Source: Aralia elata (taxonomy: Eukaryota > Streptophyta > Magnoliopsida > Apiales > Araliaceae). Taken from it: a DNA stretch of 64,000 bases. Under the pieces are notes generated by a model. That model was given only the letters and a program-made list of their open reading frames with translations, did not search any database and was not told the DNA's origin. The stretch spans positions 20,769,506 through 20,833,505 of the forward strand of contig CM068379.1 of assembly GCA_034770075.1 (NCBI GenBank), given 5' to 3'. Positions 32,756 through 44,117 of the stretch are shown here, in pieces; position 1 is the first letter of the stretch, and each line of letters opens with the position of its first letter. Both the position numbers and the translations under genes were made by a program.

Positions 32756-35700
32756 TGTTGGAAATCAGCATGCGAGTATTACACTCATTATCATAGGGGG
32801 AGAAATCTGCATGTGATTACCACTAATTGTTATATATGATTTGATTGATGACAAAATGATAAGAAGAACATTCATGCTATTAAAGCCCTATAAAGTCCTT
32901 AATGAAAAATATGTACAAGGACTTAGAAGATCAAATATGTTAGGTTGATCTTAGCTAAATGTATATTTGTCTGATCAGAGCATGGTTGTAAAAATAGGCT
33001 TTGTAAAAGTCCTTAATTGAATGTGATGTAAAAGGACTTAGAGAAAAATAGAAGAAGATCAAACTTGTTAGGTTGATCTTATACACTGAAAAGACATACG
33101 TACAAACAAGGGCTAGTCTGGTCGCAGAGCATTGTACTGACTAAGCGAAGGATCGTAAAGAAGACAGACAACATCGCAGAGCCAAGTATGCCACAACAGA
33201 GGTTTCTCGGTAGAACGAAGAGATGACTCGGCAGGACGCAAAGCTGTCTCGGCAGGACGTAGAGCCTGCCCGGCAGGACGCAGAGCTTCCTCGACAGGAC
33301 GTAGAGCTCACTCAGCAGTAGTTTCCAGACATCGTAAAGCTGCGCATGTCAATATAGAGCGGGCAAGGCAATCATAGAGTTGCCTCGGCATTACAGTGCT
33401 AAAATCCAAGATCGTAGAGTCTGCCAGGCAAGAACAGTAATAGGCTCGGCAGATCGTAGAGCTTACTCGGCAGCACTAACTAAGCATCGTAGGGCTACAC
33501 ATGTCAACGCAGAGTTTGCAAGGCAATCGTAGAGAGTGACTCAACAGAACAAGGAGCTCACCCAGAATCGTAGAGTATGCAATACAAAGAAGAAAACAGT
33601 AAGTTAACATGGGAGCGTAGAGTCAGTCCAAGTCAGCCACTCTACGACTCCTATGGACAGTCTAAAATCGAGCAACAACATAGAGCAAGCGCCGCTGAAG
33701 TACTCAAAGATAAAGTGGCAATCTTCAAGACTGCCAAGCAAGCTGAGCATGAGCCATCAGACATAGCAAGATCTCTGAGCACAACCAAAGCATCAAACCA
33801 TAACAGAGATCTAAGGACTTGTCAAGTAATCACTCTACGATCCATCAAGACTCTAGACCTGCACTAAAAGACAAGTGATCGTAGAGCTGAGTTTAAGACA
33901 ATAAGCAGTCTCAGCGAATCAAAGCGAAGAGGAACATAGAGCAGCACTCTATGACAAAAGGAAGTGTCTGAAGATTAAGTAAAGCAGTCCTCTACATCAA
34001 AAGTGCCACAGCAAGTCAGAAGATCATAGAGCAATCCTTTATGACACAGCAGCAGAGCCAACACCTAAACGACATAGAGCAGTCCTCTATGATAAGCACA
34101 CTGCAGCAATAGCTTAACGAAGATTATAAAATGCTATGCTCTGGAACGAAAAGCTAAATAGAGATCACATAGCACGAGGAAGCATAGACTACAATATAGT
34201 GAGAAGCACATCAGAGCACAGCGCAAATGCAGACAACCACTCTACGGATTGCAAGAGAACACAAGGCCACAACTGAAGTTAGTAGTAAACTCTACGAACA
34301 GAAGCAACATGCTATACTCAGATGATCATAGAGCAAAGAGGAAAGTGCCAGCTGGATTAAGGATATTAAGCACTCAGGGTTGCTATTCCAAGATGAGCGG
34401 CTAAGCAAGAGTGTAATATTTAAATAAGTTGAGTGGAGCACAAACAATCATATCTGCAGCAGTCAATAGACAGCGCATGTGACTCCACCACATTGGTACC
34501 AGCTAATGGATGCTGACTCAGCAATCACTAGTAGACTTAGGGAATCAAAATGCTCAGTGTTACAATAAACAAATCTGTAGAAAGTTAGTCTCCAACGGAA
34601 AGAAGTGCAATGGGAAGATATCAACGGCAAGCTTCCAACGGAAAGAAAATAGAGAACTACAAAAGAAAGAACAACACTCGAATATGAGTGTGCGTTGGTA
34701 TGCAGTAAGCAAGAGAGCAAGAACACTAAATATACAATCAGCTAGAAGCTTCACTGCAACAGAGAGGTATGCCAAAGGGCTGACATACGAGCTAAGAGTC
34801 GAATGACCAAGAAGCCAAGATCTAGAGTAACCGAATCTAGAATGGACAACTCTATGATCAAGCAAGGAACACTATGTACTAAATAGATGAAGAAGTGACA
34901 TGGACAAGTCAACCAGTGTTCAAAGGAAGTGATCATCTGCATCTGCCATGTACCAAAAGAAAGAAGGGTTTCAACGATCATCATAAGCAACATCTAGAAG
35001 AAGATCATCAACAGCTGCCAAGTACCTGAAGATGAAAGAGATCAAAGTTCATCTTGGCAGCACAACTCAACAAGCAATCAACACACCAAAGAGGGCGGGG
35101 CGTCCTTGTCTTAAGTGACTAAACAAAGTCAAGTCTGCTGGACTTGCTGAGTACCAAAGGGTACAAGAGATTCTAAGGTTGCTGGCTTTAGTCTACAGGT
35201 TCCAAGGCTGCTGGCCTTGAAGGGTTCTTTGTGAACTAGGTTCCCAAGTTTGCTGGACTTGAAGAGGGTCATTAGATCCTTGTCCGAGGGACTAAAAACA
35301 ACTCAAGTCTGCGAGACACAAGATGGGTCAGAGGATCTGTGTCTGCAAGGGTTGAGGAGGGTCATAGGATCCTTGCCTTTGTGGCTAAAAATAACTCTTG
35401 TCTGTTGGACTTGAGGATGGCGTAGAGTCCTTGTCTTTGTGACTAAAACATTTAGTGGATTCCTACTTCTTATAGTAGAAGAGTGGAGTAGGAGTTATTA
35501 CGTCTCCGAACCACTTAAAATCTCCTGTGTCATTTATCCTCTGTCATTTACTTATGATCTATGAATTGCTATATCTGATATCAATCATATTATAGACTTG
35601 TAAATTGATCTGTGAATAAGCTTGAATCTATGAATGGGTGATTAGTGATTATTCCGCTGTGCATGAATTGATTCTTTTCTTCATAACTGTTATACTTTAT

Positions 35701-35776
35701 CAACAAAAGGAAAAAGTTTTTAAAGGATCTATTTAACCCCCCTTCTAGATCCATATTGTGTCTCCAGGAACCAACA
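32756..35776 (+). repeat. LTR-C, shared by two tandem units
   Basis: 3021 bp, TGTTGG to CCAACA. It is preceded by a purine tract and followed by a primer site, so it serves as 3' LTR of one unit and 5' LTR of the next. In U3 it shares a ~26-bp segment with LTR-D that LTR-B lacks. Confidence 0.88.
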
Positions 35777-35778
35777 AT

Positions 35779-35790
35779 TGGTATCAGAGC
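35779..35790 (+). other. Primer binding site after LTR-C
   Basis: TGGTATCAGAGC, a perfect match to the initiator-Met complement. Confidence 0.9.
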
Positions 35791-38480
35791 AGGTTCTCAT
35801 GATTATGCTAAAGCTAACGCTTTGAATAAATTCATGACACAAATCTAGATCAGTTCTAAGTCTAGGTATTAGTTGACGAGACAATGAGCTAACAGTTGAA
35901 AATTGTTTGTGTAGGAGAAAAACTGTCCTAAAACTATCCAGGCTATTCCACGGACTTAAAGGAAAACTCATCATCACCAGGCATGCTGATGTCATTAAGC
36001 ATATCGATCATTTCATAAGGAGGAAGTAGACAAATGCAGCAAGATCGAAGATACTCTCCATTAAACAAAAAATCTGCATCTCCACCCAAGATGTTGTGAA
36101 GTCCTACAAAGGATGAACAAGGGGTTATCCAAAAGATAATGCGCCATGCACTTACTACGACGATCCCATGAGCTTCTCAACACGCATGACATATTCCCAA
36201 TCTGCAAGATATGAACTCAGAGGTTCATTCAAGCTTATCAATGATCATGGGATGTCATAACTAAGCAAGTGCACAATTCAAAGATATGCTCAATATATCA
36301 GCCAATGGAGCATAATGAAGGAACAAATGATGAGACTAGCAATGGCCTGAGAAAGTTCAACTAAACAATGCATTATTGCTAGCAGCACCACTGACTGTCA
36401 AGAAATTGACATCAGTGAGGTATCTATCCTATCTCCCTAAAATACAAATGTCTTCAACTGTTAATATATATACTGCATAGCTGCATATCTTTATACTTCA
36501 GTAAGCATATCAAGAAATCATTTTCTACCCCAAAAGGAAAAGGAAAGTAAGTGATAGTTTAACAATCACTTGGCTGTCTATCCATATTTGAGGCTGAAAA
36601 TAAAATCCTTAAGTTGAAGGTCTGAAGTCTATGCAAATAGTATATTCTCTCATCTTGTTGCTAAACATGTCTAAACTACTTTGCAATTGCTACTGTGTGC
36701 ACTGCCTCATTAAATTCATTATCTTGACATTGAAAGTTTGCTATTAGATATGAAAATCCATGTAGAGATTGTATACAATGAATATCACCACATACGGTCT
36801 AACACTGATATTTATGGAGTGAATATACTTAAAGTGATCCTACCTTAGTCTCACACCTTATATGATGAGTAATACATTATCTCATGATCCAAGCATTTGA
36901 AAAGTCGTAGAATGTAGTCATGTTTGATGCTGCACATTGAAGGATCATAGAGACTGCTCAACTCTACGAACCATCTATGTTCAACTCACAGAACTAACCA
37001 CTACTCTACCAAAGTTCAAATACCGGGAACATAAATGATGGATAAATACTCATCTAAAGAAAAGGTTTGAGAATCTACATTTGTTTCACACTCAACGCTC
37101 TCACTCTCATACAACATGCTCAATTATCATCTTATTTAAACTGCATAAATTATGAAGATACAGTCTGGAGAAGACTTGAGCTTTCAAAAGAACTAATCCA
37201 GCAAGACCCAAAGAATATTGGGTACCAAGTTAGAAATTTGTATTCACCACAGGTATCATGATCGCTCTACCCTCACTCAAGCACATTCAAGGAAGAAGTT
37301 AGAAAAGAATGACCCTCATCAACAAACTTCTGAAAAACAGCAACAACATAATTCTCCAGAAAATCCCTTTCAGACGTTGGAGCTCCATTCAGCATAATGC
37401 AGCTTCTCAAGAAGCGTATAAAGACCAGGTCTACAACAACACTACGATCACGGCACAAAGGATCGTAGAGTGACCAAGGATCCAAGTCTTCATCCCACTC
37501 TACGAACGCATACAGAGAAAAGGGTCGTAGAGTAACATGTGCTAAAGAGAATACTCTACGATCAGTTGAAGAATAACGAACAGTCACTCAAGATGGAAGT
37601 ATCAGTTATGGGGGAGCAATAATCTGATTGATCAACAAATGCTCAAGTTGAAAATGGAGTTAAGGAAATTGAAGAGATATAGAATATAAAGCTGCAAGAT
37701 GGAAATAGTCAAACAGCTACAGCCTTGAGCGCAAAAGGAAGTTTTTAAGCCAAGCAAAGGATATGCCAGGATAACAACTCTCCAGCATATTGAGGAACAA
37801 ATCTAATCCCTGAATATAGATCTCAACTGCTTCAGGACTCAAGTAAAATGAAGTTCCTATAGTCCCTAAAGTGACACTCCCTCACACAAAACCTTGTCCC
37901 AGACTCAGAGTCCCAAAACTCTGTGACTGATAAACCAAATGAATTCTCATCTCAGATCCTAGAATCCCTAAGCTCTATGACTATCAAACCAGGTTAGCCA
38001 TACTATTCAAAGTCGTAGAGTCATGATCGTAGAGTATGTTGTCTCTACGATCTCAACTTACCAAATACCACTCCATTCTTCATAACTATCCTAGTCCAAG
38101 GAATAGAATGATGACATTCTATACACCATATTCAAAAAGTCTTTCTTCAAAAAAGCGCCTCAGAGACAAACAAAGCCCTAAGTTGTCAAACCTAGAGGCC
38201 TGCCCTTTCTGAGCTACCTTAGTCCTGGTGAAAGACTAAATGCATCATTTCTCTAGATCTCGAGATAGAAAGAAATAAAGGAGAAAGGCTGATACCCTAG
38301 AAGAGAGTTGATCATGAGACTTTCTAGAAGAGAAAGAAGCTGGTCCTAAGGGAAAATCCTCACCTAGCAAATGACTCTGCTTTACTACTAAATCAGATAC
38401 AAAGCATGAAGAATGTCATCTCGGGGGTCAAGAGAAAACAAAGTTCCCTCAAAAACTACTTATTTTAGAAGGAAGCCACT
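35791..38480 (+). other. Leader of internal region C, first part
   Basis: Homologous to the leaders of A and B. It is interrupted at 38485 by the nested gypsy element and resumes at 52035-52514. The inverted pair near 36941-36970 reads TCATAGAG...CTCTACGA, intermediate between copies A and B. Confidence 0.78.
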
Positions 38481-40610
38481 ACTAGTGTGACGCCCCCAAA
38501 TCCCTACACTCCTCTGTAGCAGATCTGGTGCTCACGTGAAACTATATAATTATAAATATTCAATAAAATATGACTTCTATCTATCCAAGGTTCACAGTAT
38601 CCCATAACAGGTACTAGTTCTGGCCAGAACGTTGTCTGTGTTTGGATACCCTCACTTGGATGTATAGATTCATATCTAATGAATACCCCTTTTATATTTA
38701 TATTCCCTATCTATCTGACATTCACAATATTAATGATAAGATTGTTCATAGAACTGAGGGGCGCATTCCAGTAAAGATGGCACCTTACTGGTGCTCATTA
38801 AGTGTAACCCCAGAACTTATAGGACTTTCAACATCATTTAAATACCCTCATTCAGATGTATAGTTCGTATAGATACTGTATCTAACTTAATACAACTATA
38901 CTAAATAAATTAAAGATCAGAGTATAACGCAATCGATGAAATAAAGGATCATAATATATTACATATCATTTGGTTCGATTACATTGTTCTCAGTACTAAG
39001 TTATTACAACAAAGCCTTATAAAAGACTTGAATTATTCAAAAGCAGTTAATAAAGCTAGTAAACATGTTCTTTCCCTTTATCTGTCCCAAAAGTGCTAGG
39101 GATATCATTTAAAGTTACAAAAGAAGATATGCGCAAGAATGAGCTACAAATGCTCAGCAAGTTCATTTGAAAATGTAAATATAGTGTGTTTGATTTGAAA
39201 GATGTCAGGGGATGTATAATTGATACTGAGGGTTCTGTACTGGAACCATATATTTCAATTTGTTCTGTCAGTCTTCAATGACTTAGAACCTCGTTGAGTT
39301 CGGATATCTGGTAGGTGATCAGCCTCACCAATATCCTAGGAGTATGCATATCATCCTACCACATTTTTGGTCAATTTAAGTTAATTGCCAATATTGGTCA
39401 ATTCATTTGATTGCCAATTTAAACCTTATTCGAAGGTTTGTCGGACCACCTTCCATCCACGGTGTCCCTTTTACTCAGTATAGATGTCGTACTAAAGCAA
39501 TTTGGTTTGACACGACAATTTTAAGCTCAAACAGTCAATAAATAATTTCATTTCTTAAGTTATGCTGAACAAGTAGCAATAACTTCACAATAATTGATAG
39601 TAAGACATAAATGAATTGCTTAATATAAATTGAGAAAAGTTAAGACACTTGCCTTAGCGTAGCTCACTATAATTTAGTACAATCAGTCAACGTACGTAGT
39701 CTACGTATACCAATAATAAGCGTTAGCACGTATATAAACATGTATCACGCTAATCTAGACAAGTTTCATTAAGGTTCGACGTTGATTCGGTATCTCGGTC
39801 GCGTCCTTAATAATTAAACACATAGATTGTTCGATAAAACTTCATTTGGAAGTCTAATTATTAATCTAAATAATTTAATTATCATTTATAATACTTTTAG
39901 AAGTCTAATATTATTTTTAAATAATTTTTATAAGCTTGGAAGTATTTTTAAATAATTTTACAAGTTTAGGAATATTTTTAAATTATTTAATTATCATTTA
40001 GAATAATTTTAAAACATTTAATATGTTATTTAAATAATTTATTTGCTATTTAAAATATTTTTAGATACCTAAAATATTATTTAAATGATTTATTTATCAT
40101 TTATAATATTTTTAGAAAGATAGAATATTATTTAAATGTTTTATTTTATCATTTAATAATATTTTTAAAATTTATTTTATCATTATAATAATTTAATTAT
40201 TACTTATAATAATTTTCAAAACTTAATTTAATATTTAAATGATTTAATTTTCATTTAAAGTAATTTTTAAATACTTAATATATTCTTTAAATGATTTATT
40301 TATCATTAATAATATTTAAATATTTAATATTTTATTTAATTATTATATATAATAATTTTATTTACCTTAATATCATTTTTAAATAATTAATATAATTATT
40401 TAATGATTTAATATCATTTTTAAATAATTAAAACAATTATTAAATGATTTATCATAATTATTATTTATTATTTAATTAAATTAAATAATAATTTAGGAAT
40501 ATATAAAAATAATTTTTTTATAACTAAAAATGAATTTTCGGATTTATTTATTAATGATTTATTATTTTATAATTTATTTAATTAATTTTTATTTTATTTT
40601 TATTAAATAT

Positions 40611-40931
40611 CCGTCGCTAAAGGGCTTTAGCGACGGTCTGCATACAAACTTAGTTTTCTGGGTTTGGGATGAAGACTGTCGCTAAAGGTGTTCTTCATTG
40701 AAGAACACTTGGTCAATGTCCAACAGTGACATTTGACCTCAAATTAATTCCAACTGGTTTGATGTTTGTGTTTGATTTTTGTTTGTTGTTATAGCTAACA
40801 TGGCAGTGTACAACGACATATCAAATTTCACTTCAAATTATACCATAACATGCTCTAAATTTGATGGTCAAACCACCGGGTTCAAACTGTTCTTGAGTTT
40901 CTGGGTTACCCAGAAAACCCAGAAACTCAAG
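40611..40931. other. Three strong palindromes in R-U5 of the Tekay-like LTR
   Basis: CCGTCGCTAAAG-GG-CTTTAGCGACGG (40611-40636) is a 12-bp perfect stem. GTGTTCTTC-ATT-GAAGAACAC (40688-40708) is 9 bp. CTTGAGTTTCTGGGTT with its complement (40892-40931) is 16 bp around an 8-nt loop. In the partner LTR the first has one mismatch (about 50250-50275), and the third keeps 14 bp around TTG (about 50533-50563). Confidence 0.85.
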
Positions 40932-41627
40932 CAGTCATGGTCAGTCAACATGGTTTGACCATGAATAACTTTGACTCCAGGTTAGCTAAATGTGTTTTGA
41001 TGATTTATAATTGTAGATTACATGGCAAAGAAGAGCTACAAACATTAAAACTTCTAAAATTATATCGTTTAGGCATGATCTGGGTTGTCCAAAAGTCTTG
41101 TCAGACACTGTCAGAGTGTTCTTCATGTTTCTGGGTTACTTAGAAACAGTCTATCATGGTCGGTCAATGGGTTTTGACCAGCCATATCTTCCTACTGTGA
41201 GATAATTTGGGACTTCTACCAATTGGATCTTAAAGCTAACATGGCATACTACTGATTCATGCTTTAAAACACATCAAACAACCATTTTAAGCCGATCAAA
41301 AGCTCTGACAAAAAGGCCAGTCAGACTGTTCTTGACTGCCAAGAACAGTTTGCTATTTTGGCTTGATTTTCATATCTAGGTGTTATGTAAACATGTTTTA
41401 ACCGCCCAGATCACTTAATAACATATTAACAAGTGTTTCTAAATATCTAAAACACAAAAATTTTATAGGCTTGAAGATTAAACATAAAATTAGGGTTTGC
41501 ACCTTTTTCTTCAAATCTTTGATTCCTAACTTCTGATTCTGAACTTTGGCTTGCAGAGGCTTGTTTAGGCTTTGATTATAAGTGTATAGGTTCACAATTT
41601 CGTAGGTTTAAAGTTCAGCATCTCATT

Positions 41628-41637
41628 CTATTTATAG
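41628..41637 (-). promoter_or_regulatory. TATA box of the Tekay-like LTR
   Basis: Sense CTATAAATAG in GGCTATAAATAGAATG. It puts transcription start near 41600, about 0.9 kb into the LTR. The partner copy is at 51257-51266. Confidence 0.6.
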
Positions 41638-41950
41638 CCTTTTGGAATTAGGGTTTCCTAAACTAATTTCCAAATTTTTGCCTCCAAAAATATCCTAGCT
41701 TGGGACTTGTGCTACTCAACTCTGATCTTGGGCACCTACTTGTGCTGGAGTGTGTCAAGCACAAGCTTGCACACTCCTAACTTCATTTTTATTGGCTAGG
41801 ATTTTATTTTTCATTTATTTACTTACTAATTAAATCTAGATTTTTGTTAATCATGATTAGGATGTTTAATCATGGTTAGCAATACTTTAATTAAGTTAAT
41901 ATATCATAATTAAAGTTTATCATCTCATAATTTAGGGTTATTAAACCAAA

Positions 41951-41989
41951 TTAGGGTTTTAGGGTTCCGAATTAGGGTTTAGGGTTTTC
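41951..41989 (-). promoter_or_regulatory. Telobox-like AAACCCTAA repeats in U3
   Basis: Forward strand shows TTAGGGTTTTAGGGTT and TTAGGGTTTAGGGTTTTC within 40 bp. More single TTAGGGTTT copies lie between 41930 and 42180. AAACCCTAA is the plant telobox bound by TRB-type factors in promoters. The partner LTR has lost the densest part. Confidence 0.5.
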
Positions 41990-42312
41990 AATCCTACAAT
42001 TAGGATTTTAATCTTTCGTTTAGGGTTTAATTTAACCTTAGTAATTCATAATTAATATTATGATTCATTATTTAGAATCTAAGTATATCAATTAAAATTC
42101 TTATACAATAATTAGGATTTCAATTAGACAATTCGAATAAATATTATCAATTAGGGTTTTCAAGTTAGGGTTTCTGTTTCAGTTTAACATTCTAACCCTA
42201 ATTAACTTATTTCTAGATTTTTATCAGTTAATATAATATTATATTAACTGCGAAGCACGACAAAGCACTTCGTCATTTCCAAGCACGACACAGCAGCTTA
42301 CAAAAATAATTT

Positions 42313-42340
42313 GCCGAGACGCTTCTCGGCGAATTCGCCG
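42313..42340. other. Adjoining palindromes near the LTR 5' end
   Basis: GCCGAGA-CGCT-TCTCGGC (42313-42330) overlaps CGGCGAATTCGCCG (42327-42340). Both are conserved in the partner LTR. AAGCACGACA direct repeats surround them at about 42253, 42290, 42351 and 42391. Confidence 0.8.
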
Positions 42341-42520
42341 GAAGCACGACAAATCATTTTGTCCGATTAAGCACGACACAGCTGTTTGGCGAAAATTTTT
42401 TATTTGACCTAATTGTTTAATAAAATACACAACCACACAATACAAAGTCAGATCATGAACTTTCATTTATTAAACACATAATTTACATATACAAATCTTA
42501 TTAGGGTTCAGAATATTACA

Positions 42521-42534
42521 TTCGCCCCCCACTA
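42521..42534 (-). other. Polypurine tract, Tekay-like element
   Basis: Sense TAGTGGGGGGCGAA directly before the 3' LTR start TGTAATATTC. Confidence 0.8.
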
Positions 42535-42612
42535 ATAAGAATTTCGTCCTCGAAATTACAGTACATGTTATACAAATAAGTGTGGGTAACTATCTCGCAT
42601 TTTACTCTCAAG

Positions 42613-43071
42613 TTACCACGTAGCTTCCTCTACGTTTTGATTCCTCCAAATAACTTTGACTGAAGGGATCACTTTATTTCGCAAATGTTGTTCTTTCCTA
42701 TCTATGATTTTGATAGGAACTTCATCATAAGATAAGTCTTTGTCGATTTGAATGGGTTCATAATTAATAACGTGTTTATAATCGGGTTTGTACAGTCGTA
42801 ACACGGACACATGAAACACGTTATGAATATGGTCTAGCTCGGGAGGTAGGGCTACCTCATAGGCTACCTCACCTATCCTCCTCAATATCTGAAACGGTCC
42901 AATGAATCTTGGACTTAATTTCCCTTTCTTCCCAAATCGAATTTTTCCTTTCCACGGAGATACTTTTAAGAATACGTGACTACCGACTTCGAAGTCTTGT
43001 AACTTTATATGTTGATCACATATTTCTTTTGTCGATCTTGTGATGCTTATAATCTTCCTCGTATAATTCAA
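42613..43071 (-). pseudogene. Integrase C-terminal region with chromodomain
   Basis: The segment carries FEVGSHVFLKVSPWKG and FIGPFQILRRIGEVAYEV (the GPF/Y-type module). HNVFHVSVLRLY and a chromodomain segment follow (VPIKIIDRKEQHLRNKVIPS, then VIWRNQNVEEATW). The chromodomain of chromoviruses targets insertion to marked chromatin. It lies one frame off the upstream integrase core, so a frameshift occurred near 43070. A TAA at 42613-42615 stands just after EEATW where Glu is expected. Sense codons (LESKMRDSYPHLFV) continue for about 14 residues beyond it. Confidence 0.85.
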
Positions 43072-43607
43072 ATTACCTCCGCGGTTTGTTGCACTATTTC
43101 GGGTCCTAAAATTTGTCGCTCTCCGACCTCATCCCAACATAACGGCGTCCTACATTTTCTTCCATATAGGGCTTCAATTGGTGGCATCCCTATGCTGGCA
43201 TGGTAACTATTATTGTAGGCAAATTCTACTAAAGGTAATTGATCGTCCCAACTTCCTTTGAAAGCCATGATGCAAGAGCGCAACATGTCTTCCAATGTTT
43301 GGATGGTTCTCTCACTCTGACCGTCAGTTTGTGGATGGTAAGCTGTACTTAGTCTCAACTGAGTTCCTAAATTTTTCTGGAGACTTGTCCAAAAATTTGA
43401 AGTAAAACGGGGATCTCGGTCTGACACTATAGAAATAGGGACTCCATGTCTAGAAATAATTTTATTGATGTAGAGTTTAGCCAATTGGTCAAGACTGAAG
43501 CTAACTTTTATGGGTAGAAAATGAGCTGATTTGGTAAGACGATCTACAATTACCCAAATGGCATTATGACCTTTTTGTGTATTTGGGAGACCAACAACAA
43601 AATCCAT
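43068..43607 (-). pseudogene. Integrase catalytic core (DDE), motifs intact
   Basis: TMDFVVGLP gives the first Asp, IVSDRDPRFTS the second and TDGQSERTIQTLEDMLR the catalytic Glu, with the family's spacing. The frame equals that of the gag-pol ORF and of the upstream zinc domain. It is separated from them only by in-frame stops. The TAA before it follows RVKAEH, where relatives have Gln, so a CAA to TAA change is likely. Confidence 0.88.
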
Positions 43608-43667
43608 GGTAATATGCTCCCATTTCCACTCAGGAATTTCTAAGGGTTGTAATAATTCACTCGGCTT

Positions 43668-44012
43668 TTAATGTTCAGCTTTAACCCTTTGACATGTTAA
43701 ACATTTACTTACCCACTCCGCTATCTCTCTTTTCATGTTAGACCACCAAAAATGTTGGCTCAAATCTTTATACATTTTTGTACTCCCTGGATGTACAACG
43801 AATTTAGAACTATGGGCTTCATTCAGTATTTCGTCTTTTAGTTCTTGTACTGAAGGTACCCAAATTCTATTTTCGTATCTCAGTACTCCATCCTTATCCA
43901 CTCTAAACTTAATATTCTTTTTATGAGTCATTTCTGCCTTATACTTCTGACATTCTGCATCAGTTTCCTGTAGTTCTTTGATTCTATCCAATAAAGTCGA
44001 ACTACCCTCCAT
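43668..44012 (-). pseudogene. Integrase N-terminal HHCC zinc domain
   Basis: HSSKFVVHPGSTKMY supplies two His and CLTCQRVKAEH supplies the Cys pair of the H2C2 finger. The frame is the same as gag-pol. Stops at 44118-44120, near 44025 and at 43668 isolate it. Confidence 0.87.
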
Positions 44013-44117
44013 GACAAATAACTTCTAGGTAGAGTTAACTGAAACTCCCACCTTGATCTCAAGTTTGTCAAACTCTTTTATCAGTACTTCGTTATTGGTC
44101 ATCACATTCAATTTCTC

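Larger units (their letters stand above)
38486..42520 (-). repeat. Tekay-like 3' LTR (sense orientation)
   Basis: 4035 bp. Compared with its partner it carries about 97 bp more near 42190-42290, extra AGGGTTT repeats near 41955-41985 and 9 extra bases in a hairpin loop near 40910. An AT-rich block of degenerate ATTTAAATGATTTAT-like units fills about 39840-40600. Short ORFs here (for example 40937-41143) have no recognisable product. Confidence 0.92.

Noticed and set aside
38642..38863. Short plus-strand ORF in the Tekay-like LTR (also 48271-48492)
   Set aside because: Inside the LTR, antisense to the element, no family match; repetition follows from the two LTRs.
41951..41989. Interstitial telomere
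   Set aside because: Only a few irregular TTTAGGG-like units within an LTR; better read as telobox-type promoter motifs.
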